This document shows, in pieces, positions 7,700-11,902 of a DNA stretch of 11,902 nt. Under the pieces are notes generated by a model. It made no database searches, was not told the origin of the DNA, and was given only the letters and a program-made list of their open reading frames with translations. Where the stretch lies: contig NZ_JAKDJE010000084.1 of the NCBI RefSeq assembly GCF_030454045.1, forward strand, positions 1-11,902. Direction: 5' to 3'. Position 1 is the stretch's first letter. Every line of letters starts with the position of its first letter. A program made the translations under genes and the position numbers. Origin of the DNA: Psychrobacter sp. (GTDB lineage: Bacteria; Pseudomonadota; Gammaproteobacteria; Pseudomonadales; Moraxellaceae).

Positions 7700-8044
7700 A
7701 TGATGACAATATCATCAAAAACAGTATCATCAAAAACCGTATCATCAAAAACGACAAAACTACTTCCTGCAATGCTGACTTTGGTTTTGGGTAGTACGTT
7801 GGTATTGAGCGGCTGCCAAGCGACCAAGAGCTTGCTTGGAAAGCGCGATAATGGCAGCTTAGACTATCAACAAAGCAAAAAGCTTGCACCGATAGAGCTG
7901 CCGGCTGCTCAAGAAACAGCGCCTTTCGTGCCTTTGTACCCAACACCGAATGTGGGTGCGAACACGCTCAAACTACAGAATGAGTCAGGCAATCAGTATC
8001 AGCTGCCAAAGCCTCAGCGTGCTGTTAGTAGCCCTTCAAACTAA
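7700..8044 (+). CDS. Short lipoprotein at the bamC/nlpB locus, probable minimal BamC-like
   Basis: The protein is 114 aa. A Lys-rich n-region and hydrophobic stretch (21-37) end in a clear lipobox LSGC with Cys39, followed by Gln40, which favours outer-membrane sorting. The mature chain is only 76 residues and largely Pro/Gln/Ala-rich without obvious folded domains. Its position between dapA and purC is that of bamC in E. coli. The mature N-terminus (GSLDYQQSKKLAPIELPA, then PFVPLYPTP) resembles the extended BamD-binding segment of BamC. The two helix-grip domains of BamC are absent. The n-region carries three 15-bp repeats encoding SSKT(V/T). The start could be either Met1 or Met2; a downstream ATG (7772) would leave a signal peptide without positive charge. 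BamC identity is inferred from synteny and a short motif. Confidence 0.7.
   Translation: MMTISSKTVSSKTVSSKTTKLLPAMLTLVLGSTLVLSGCQATKSLLGKRDNGSLDYQQSKKLAPIELPAAQETAPFVPLYPTPNVGANTLKLQNESGNQYQLPKPQRAVSSPSN
7711..7755 (+). repeat. Three tandem 15-bp repeats inside the lipoprotein signal peptide
   Basis: ATCATCAAAAAC followed by three variable bases occurs at 7711-7725, 7726-7740 and 7741-7755. It is in frame and encodes SSKTV, SSKTV, SSKTT. Gain or loss of a unit would change the length of the positively charged n-region without shifting the frame. Confidence 0.9.
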
Positions 8045-8170
8045 TTTATTTCTTCATTTGTACCGCCGATTTTTATGATTATTGATTAAAATAATATCGA
8101 TATGGTAATAAGAGTCAGCGGTCGCTGCGCGTTTTTACCACATAAGCTTGAACGAACAGGAACCCCTATA

Positions 8171-8884
8171 ATGCAAAAGCAACAACTGCTGTATAAAGGC
8201 AAAGCCAAATCTGTCTATGAAACAGAAGACAATGATCTTCTGATTTTACACTTCCGTGATGATACCTCAGCGCTTGATGGTAAGCGTATCGAACAATTGG
8301 CACGTAAAGGCGTGGTAAATAACCGCTTTAATGCTTTTATCATGCAAAAACTGTCTGATGCTGGCATCGAGACACATTTTGAAAAGCAATTATCTGATGA
8401 CGAAGTGTTGGTCAAGCGCTTGGATATGATTCCTGTAGAGTGTGTGGTGCGTAATTTTGCCGCTGGTAGTTTGGTACGTCGTTTGGGCTTAGAAGAAGGG
8501 CAGGCATTGACGCCGCCAACGTATGAGCTGTTTTATAAAGATGATGCGCTAGGTGATCCGATGGTCAATGAGTCGCTCTCTGTTTCTCTTGGCTGGGCGA
8601 CCAAAGAACAATTGGCTAAGATGGAAGAGCTGACCTATCAAGTCAACGATGTACTCAAAGCATTGTTTGATGCGGGTGATTTAATCCTAGTGGATTTTAA
8701 ACTAGAGTTTGGTGTATTCCATGACCGTATCGTGTTAGGTGACGAGTTCTCACCAGATGGCTGCCGTATCTGGGATAAGAATACCAAGAAGAAACTTGAT
8801 AAAGACCGTTTCCGTCAGTCGTTAGGCGATGTGATCGAAGCTTATGAAGAAGTGGCTGGCCGTATTGGTGTACCATTAAAATAA
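8171..8884 (+). CDS. purC: Phosphoribosylaminoimidazole-succinocarboxamide synthase (SAICAR synthetase)
   Basis: PurC joins CAIR and aspartate with ATP to make SAICAR in purine biosynthesis, in the cytoplasm. The open frame extends upstream to 8102, but I choose 8171. CAGGAA at 8157-8162 lies 8 bases before it. The resulting 237 aa equals the E. coli length and begins with the same MQKQ. Motifs are the N-terminal LYKGKAKSVY (7-16, phosphate-binding loop), signature PVECVVRNFAAGS (88-100), signature LVDFKLEFG (173-181) and LGDEFSPDGCRIWD (189-202). All appear intact. A weak promoter candidate (TTGATT at 8082, TATGGTAATAA at 8101) lies in the 126-base gap after the lipoprotein gene, so it may be transcribed both alone and by readthrough from dapA. 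Confidence 0.97.
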   Translation: MQKQQLLYKGKAKSVYETEDNDLLILHFRDDTSALDGKRIEQLARKGVVNNRFNAFIMQKLSDAGIETHFEKQLSDDEVLVKRLDMIPVECVVRNFAAGSLVRRLGLEEGQALTPPTYELFYKDDALGDPMVNESLSVSLGWATKEQLAKMEELTYQVNDVLKALFDAGDLILVDFKLEFGVFHDRIVLGDEFSPDGCRIWDKNTKKKLDKDRFRQSLGDVIEAYEEVAGRIGVPLK

Positions 8885-8907
8885 GTATCTGATACTTAGC
8901 ATAAAAT

Positions 8908-8938
8908 AAAAAACTGAGCCATGTGCTCAGTTTTTTTA
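8908..8938 (+). terminator. Rho-independent terminator of purC
   Basis: A perfect 12-bp stem (8908-8919 with 8925-8936; core ACTGAGC/GCTCAGT) has a CATGT loop and a T7 tract. It lies 23 bases after the purC stop. Confidence 0.92.
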
Positions 8939-8955
8939 TGTCATTATATTTATAA

Positions 8956-8981
8956 TGGTTCCCTAGTGAGGACTTGAACCT
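8956..8981 (-). pseudogene. Vestigial tRNA 3' end (T-arm plus ACCA)
   Basis: Read on the minus strand this stretch contains GGTTCAAGTCC, a canonical T-arm core, then 14 bases later AACCA, like an acceptor end with encoded CCA. The matching 5' acceptor sequence (TCCCTAG) is not found within the next 200 bases, and I could not fold a cloverleaf. It therefore looks like a broken tRNA or an attachment-site copy of a tRNA 3' end. The match could be chance over so short a stretch. Confidence 0.3.
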
Positions 8982-9229
8982 TTGGCTGTGGGCTAATACT
9001 ATCAACGCTTTGACATGCTGGAATAGTCATGGTGTACTTACCATACATATTCTATTAGTGATCGGTGCGCTATACAGGCATCAAACTAACCGTATTAGAT
9101 ACGACTTTAATGAGCGTACAGATGCTAAACTGATAGGTAGGTCATTATCATTAGGCTGTCTTATTAAAATTCCTAGATTGTTTTTTATGATGTTATGAAC
9201 ATAGCTCAATATCTAAGGTAGTTTCGTAA

Positions 9230-9261
9230 CTTCGTAAAAGAACTGATACTTTTACAAGAAG
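9230..9261 (-). terminator. Hairpin at the 3' end of the orphan minus-strand gene
   Basis: GTAAAAG (9234-9240) pairs with CTTTTAC (9249-9255). CTTC (9230-9233) and GAAG (9258-9261) extend the stem past a 2-base bulge. It begins 14 bases beyond the minus-strand stop. No T-run follows in that direction, so any termination activity is doubtful. Confidence 0.25.
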
Positions 9262-9275
9262 TCTAATAATAAATA

Positions 9276-9680
9276 TTACCTACTTAAGTTCAATTCGTCT
9301 TGAATAAGTGGGTTACTAGTTATCATATAGTCATGAAAGTCAAAGGGAATTCGTCCCCAGAGTATTTTCATAATATGATTAAAACGGTCACGACATTCGC
9401 ATGCCTCGTCTTCATTAAATTTCTCTAATATGTGACATTCTGAAGAATGCATTTGGTTTGTTATCAAGTTATTTATACTATGACCAAGATAGTATAAATC
9501 TGCCGCAAACTTTCTGTACAATACCTCGTTACCCTGTAAGCTTGCACACAATTTAATTAAAAAATATTCTAGACTCCAATATTTTTCAATATCCCAAATA
9601 CACAGTTCTTCTAAAGAGTAGTTAAAAGACATCTCATCCCAAAAAATATCTTTGCATTCACCATACTTTCTAACAGTCAT
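9276..9680 (-). CDS. Hypothetical small soluble protein, orphan accessory gene
   Basis: I do not recognise the family. The frame opens at 9701, but I choose the ATG at 9680 (134 aa). AGGGGA lies 6 bases upstream of it, whereas the upstream ATG has no ribosome site. The protein is acidic, has no signal peptide or membrane segment, contains five Cys and many aromatic residues, and is probably all-helical. Visible stretches include YSLEELCIWDIEKYW early and WGRIPFDFHDY near the end. A hand count over 180 bases of the gene gives about 33% GC, clearly below the flanking genes, which suggests acquisition. Small, acidic, single, low-GC genes of this kind are often orphan immunity proteins of polymorphic toxin systems. 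That is only a suggestion, and no toxin gene is nearby. Confidence 0.6.
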   Translation of the reverse strand: MTVRKYGECKDIFWDEMSFNYSLEELCIWDIEKYWSLEYFLIKLCASLQGNEVLYRKFAADLYYLGHSINNLITNQMHSSECHILEKFNEDEACECRDRFNHIMKILWGRIPFDFHDYMITSNPLIQDELNLSR

Positions 9681-9732
9681 TATTAGTCCCCTGTTTTTCA
9701 TATTTTCATCGTATGCATTCGTTTCTAGTTAT

Positions 9733-9738
9733 ATTATA
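9733..9738 (-). promoter_or_regulatory. Candidate -10 element for the orphan minus-strand gene
   Basis: On the minus strand this is a perfect TATAAT, 52 bases before the start codon at 9680. No good -35 hexamer is visible at 16-18 bases spacing. Confidence 0.35.
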
Positions 9739-9797
9739 AATACACTTGGATGTTGATGACTTCATTTTAAGAAACTTAATTAGGGTATACCCCAACG

Positions 9798-9877
9798 GAA
9801 CCAGCTATTTAACCCTTTGAACCTATTAACAGACCACTTAAAACAGACTGCCATAATGGAACCGCTTATAACAGACT
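9798..9877 (+). repeat. Cluster of degenerate direct repeats
   Basis: Four related elements begin at 9798, 9819, 9831 and 9859. The clearest pair is 9831-9849 and 9859-9877, which agree at 15 of 19 positions and end in ACAGACT. The shared pattern is roughly GAACC, then a T/A-rich middle, then AACAGAC. Spacing is uneven (21, 12 and 28 bases). They may be remnants of a repeat array or binding sites. Confidence 0.45.
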
Positions 9878-10055
9878 ATAATTCCTATCCATTTATCAAC
9901 AGTATCACTCTTCAGCCATAGGCTTATCACTTAGCTCGTATAAAAAATCAAACATAGCGCCAACACTGTCCTCGATACCTTATCTTACTTTTATGCTAAT
10001 TTGTTAGTACTTACTCATATCAATTAGACCATAAGAATAAGAAAAGGTTTCGCTA

Positions 10056-10688
10056 ATGTCTACTGCTTCATCAACTGTTTTAGAGCCTGACTGGTTCACT
10101 CGCCCTACCTGTGTGGTCGCTGCCGATTTGGTAGGTAAGATGCTTTGTAGAAAGCTGATCGACAGCGACGGATCAGAAAAAGTTTTGCGAATGCGTATTT
10201 CTGAGACCGAAGCCTATATTGGTCAAGATGATCCCGCCTGCCATTCACATGCAGGGTCACGAACGGCGCGCACAGAGATTATGTATGAGCAAGGCGGTGT
10301 GTTTTATGTCTATCTGACCTATGGTGTGCATCATATGCTAAATTTGATTAGCGGCTCTATAGAGTCACCTGAATCGGTGCTGATTCGCGCTGGATTTTTG
10401 ACCGATGATAGTGACCGTTTGATTGAAGAGCAACAATTCAGTCCAAATAAGCAGCTGACTCACCCCAAGCAGTTTGCAGGGCCAGGTAAACTGACCAAGC
10501 GCTTGCAAATAACTCGCGATTTATATGGCAAACCGATATCGCCAGACTCAGGCGTTTGGGTTGAAGATGATGGTTGCCAGCCACCTGTATCAGTGCGTCC
10601 GCGTATCGGTATTGATTATGCTGGTGATGCTAAAGACTGGCTACTACGCTATATATGGACTGATCATCCTTCTTTATCTAAGAACTAG
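10056..10688 (+). CDS. mpg: 3-methyladenine (alkyladenine) DNA glycosylase, AAG/MPG family
   Basis: This enzyme removes alkylated and deaminated purines from DNA as the first step of base-excision repair. The 210 aa match the usual bacterial length. Catalytic-site residues can be aligned to human AAG. Glu52 and Tyr54 in ETEAY match E125 and Y127. His63 in ACHSHAG matches H136, Tyr86 and Tyr89 in VYLTYG match Y159 and Y162, and Arg111 in VLIRAGF matches R182. The family segments FAGPGKLTKRL (140-150) and PRIGIDYAGDAKDW (182-195) are also present. AAAAGG, 8 bases upstream, supports the start. The next gene begins 37 bases after the stop and is probably co-transcribed. Confidence 0.95.
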   Translation: MSTASSTVLEPDWFTRPTCVVAADLVGKMLCRKLIDSDGSEKVLRMRISETEAYIGQDDPACHSHAGSRTARTEIMYEQGGVFYVYLTYGVHHMLNLISGSIESPESVLIRAGFLTDDSDRLIEEQQFSPNKQLTHPKQFAGPGKLTKRLQITRDLYGKPISPDSGVWVEDDGCQPPVSVRPRIGIDYAGDAKDWLLRYIWTDHPSLSKN

Positions 10689-10725
10689 TAGATTGAGATT
10701 TAAATCTATTTTGTGAGGTAAGTTC

Positions 10726-11037
10726 ATGTATAAGTTGACGGTTTTTATTCCTGATGAGGCATTAGAGCAAGTAAAGTCCGCTTTATTTGCCGCTGGTGCT
10801 GGGAGTATTGGCGATTATGAACAGTGCTGTTGGCAAGTGCAAGGAACAGGGCAGTTTATGCCGTTAGCAGGTAGCGCGCCGCATATCGGTAAGCAAGATA
10901 ATTTAGAAACGGTCGATGAATGGCGAGTAGAGATGGTCGTCGATGACGCATTTATTACTGCTGCTGTCATCGCGTTAAAAGAGGCGCACCCGTATGAAAC
11001 GCCAGCGTATGATGTGATAAAAGTCTTGGATTTTTAG
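10726..11037 (+). CDS. Stand-alone YqfO/NIF3-type C-terminal domain protein (COG3323-like)
   Basis: This small cytoplasmic protein (103 aa) corresponds to the PII/CutA-like domain found inserted in or attached to some NIF3/YqfO proteins, here without the dinuclear metal part. Characteristic segments are GAGSIGDYEQCCW (24-36), GTGQFMPLAGSAPHIG (40-55) and AHPYETPAYDV (87-97). Its biochemical function is not established; the family resemblance is strong. GAGG at 10715-10718, 7 bases from the ATG, supports the start. It follows mpg by 37 bases with no terminator between, only a 12-bp palindrome AGATTTAAATCT at 10696-10707, so one transcript is likely. Confidence 0.85.
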   Translation: MYKLTVFIPDEALEQVKSALFAAGAGSIGDYEQCCWQVQGTGQFMPLAGSAPHIGKQDNLETVDEWRVEMVVDDAFITAAVIALKEAHPYETPAYDVIKVLDF

Positions 11038-11082
11038 TTTTATCTAGAAAAATATTAGCTTGTTGAGTGTAGGAATTCTCAC

Positions 11083-11132
11083 AAAAAAAACCAAATAAGC
11101 CACTTGATGACTTATTTGGTTATAAATTTTTT
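11083..11132. terminator. Bidirectional terminator between convergent genes
   Basis: A perfect 11-bp stem (AACCAAATAAG 11089-11099 with CTTATTTGGTT 11111-11121) has an 11-base loop. It is flanked by A8 on the left and a T-run (11127-11132) on the right. The minus-strand reading has the T-tract directly after the stem, so it fits best as the end of the lipoprotein gene while also serving the mpg transcript. Confidence 0.85.
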
Positions 11133-11180
11133 GATATTTCAACTGAGTATTAACAGTGAATATCAGACCCTAATAATCGA

Positions 11181-11582
11181 TTAATCCTTTTTAATCTTAA
11201 TGACATTGTAGCTTGGATAGCCCAGTTCGATTTTATAATCGTCGCGACCACGTTCAGCTTTGACCTTGATTTTACGGTCGCCCTTTTTATATTTAACATC
11301 TTTGACACGGTATCCCATGCTGCTAACTTTATTGGCAGCTCGACGCTCGATAGCAGCTAATCGACGCTCGATAGCAGCTAAGTAGACGTTTTTATCCGCT
11401 TTTTTATGCTTGTCTTTGTGCTTTTTATGCTCTTTTTTATCTTTGTAGACGTCTCCATAGATATCGTCATATACACTATAGCCGCCAGGTGTGGTGACAC
11501 AGCCAGTGGTCATGACCAACAAAGTTGCAATAATACTGCCAGACAATGCCGTTTTTAGTGTTGAAAAGGATAAAGCACTCAT
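11181..11582 (-). CDS. Lys/His-rich putative lipoprotein
   Basis: The protein is 133 aa. The signal peptide has a hydrophobic core (about 11-24) ending TTGC. Cys28 is the likely lipidated residue, although position -3 is Thr, so the lipobox is slightly atypical. A short Tyr/Asp segment (35-46) is followed by a strongly basic Lys/His run (47-64). Then comes a duplicated LAAIERR (68-81), probably helical, and a basic beta-like C-terminal part (about 90-133; MGYRVKDVKYKKGDRKIKV). No family recognised; the C-terminal part could be a small PepSY- or OB-like fold, which is only a guess. GAGGAA, 6 bases upstream of the ATG, supports the start. It is convergent with the mpg transcript and appears to be a single-gene unit. 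Confidence 0.85.
   Translation of the reverse strand: MSALSFSTLKTALSGSIIATLLVMTTGCVTTPGGYSVYDDIYGDVYKDKKEHKKHKDKHKKADKNVYLAAIERRLAAIERRAANKVSSMGYRVKDVKYKKGDRKIKVKAERGRDDYKIELGYPSYNVIKIKKD
11340..11381 (-). repeat. Perfect 21-bp tandem duplication within the lipoprotein gene
   Basis: The two units, 11340-11360 and 11361-11381, are identical over all 21 bases (each starting TCGACGCTCGATAGCAGCTA on the plus strand). They are in frame and encode LAAIERR twice. Confidence 0.95.
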
Positions 11583-11902
11583 AAAAAATTCCTCATAATA
11601 TGATATGGCTGGATATAGATTGTCTTGCTGTGCGTCGCTATAGTTAGCGGCAGTATAAAGATGTAATCAGACCAGTAGAAAGTACTGTCTAAAATGCAGA
11701 TGGCTTTAAAGCTTTCATGAAGCAATACCCTAAAGAAAGATCATAGAGCGCTTATCACAAACGTTGTTGCCTTTATGAAAAGAGTCACTTTAGAATATGC
11801 TCATACCGCAATTATCTTGGGATACAATAATAGTTATCGCAAACATCAGGGCGTGTTGAACATTCGACCATGGCACTGACAGCGACTATTTTTTAGGCGA
11901 TT
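11583..11902. other. Intergenic region at the right edge
   Basis: About 320 bases hold the upstream region of the minus-strand lipoprotein gene. No supportable gene or terminator was found. A 34-codon plus-strand frame at 11775-11879 lacks a ribosome site. The next gene presumably begins beyond the window. Confidence 0.5.

Larger units (their letters stand above)
8941..9275. other. AT-rich intergenic region, left part of a probable small islet
   Basis: About 335 bases carry no supportable gene. It contains a tRNA-like 3' end (8956-8981) and a hairpin (9230-9261; GTAAAAG/CTTTTAC plus CTTC/GAAG) just beyond the end of the minus-strand gene. A 74-codon plus-strand frame from a TTG at 8974 lacks a ribosome site and overlaps the tRNA-like motif, so it was rejected. 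Confidence 0.6.
9702..10055. other. Intergenic region before mpg
   Basis: About 350 bases hold no complete gene. It contains the promoter region of the minus-strand orphan gene, a 10-bp palindrome GGGTATACCC (9783-9792), a cluster of degenerate direct repeats (9798-9877) and a 24-codon minus-strand open stretch without a start (9905-9979). I could not pick a convincing mpg promoter. Confidence 0.6.

Noticed and set aside
8102..8170. N-terminal extension of purC from an upstream ATG
   Set aside because: The start at 8171 has a ribosome site and gives exactly the E. coli length and N-terminus; the extension has neither.
8974..9198. 74-codon plus-strand open frame after purC
   Set aside because: It starts at TTG with no ribosome site, overlaps the tRNA-like motif, and its composition does not look protein-like.
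9681..9701. Earlier ATG for the orphan minus-strand gene
   Set aside because: It lacks a ribosome site, while AGGGGA is well placed for the ATG at 9680.
11693..11746. Plus-strand scrap reading NADGFKAFMKQYPKERS before a stop
   Set aside because: It looks protein-like but has only 17 codons, no start and an upstream stop; could well be chance.
11775..11879. 34-codon plus-strand frame near the right edge
   Set aside because: No ribosome site and no recognisable motif.

Overview
The window reads as an ordinary chromosomal stretch of a gammaproteobacterium, most likely Moraxellaceae and plausibly Psychrobacter. This is inferred from the dapA - lipoprotein - purC gene order, protein sequences close to but distinct from the enterobacterial versions, moderate-to-low GC, and long AT-rich intergenic regions. 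I could not run a database search, so the genus is a guess.

Layout, left to right. A perfect 16-bp hairpin terminator (70-106) separates what may be the end of an upstream gene from a minus-strand CPA1-type cation/proton antiporter with a cytoplasmic nucleotide-binding-like domain and a long low-complexity tail (163-2472). About 860 bp of non-coding DNA follows. It holds four tandem 11-bp repeats and a large inverted repeat directly in front of a periplasmic Do/DegP-type protease (start placed at 3337). After a hairpin-rich gap comes a membrane-anchored protein with a YkuE/YaeI-like metallophosphoesterase fold that has lost its metal-binding histidines (5020-6228). A 440-bp leader region precedes dapA (lysine/peptidoglycan precursor synthesis), then a very short lipoprotein in the position of bamC/nlpB, then purC (start 8171) with a strong terminator.

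From about 8941 to 10050 the sequence becomes AT-rich and looks like a small accessory islet. It has a vestigial tRNA 3' end (T-arm plus ACCA), one orphan small minus-strand gene of unknown function (9276-9680), and a cluster of degenerate repeats. The backbone resumes with mpg (alkyladenine DNA glycosylase) and a downstream stand-alone YqfO/NIF3-type domain gene, probably one transcript. These converge on a minus-strand Lys/His-rich lipoprotein gene across a bidirectional terminator. The last 320 bp carry no gene I can support.

Functionally the genes are mostly housekeeping: ion homeostasis, envelope protein quality control, diaminopimelate synthesis, outer-membrane assembly, purine synthesis and base-excision repair. 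I see no defence system, CRISPR array or complete mobile element. The most interesting points are the degenerate phosphoesterase, the minimal BamC-like lipoprotein, the repeat/inverted-repeat region before the protease, and the small islet after purC.
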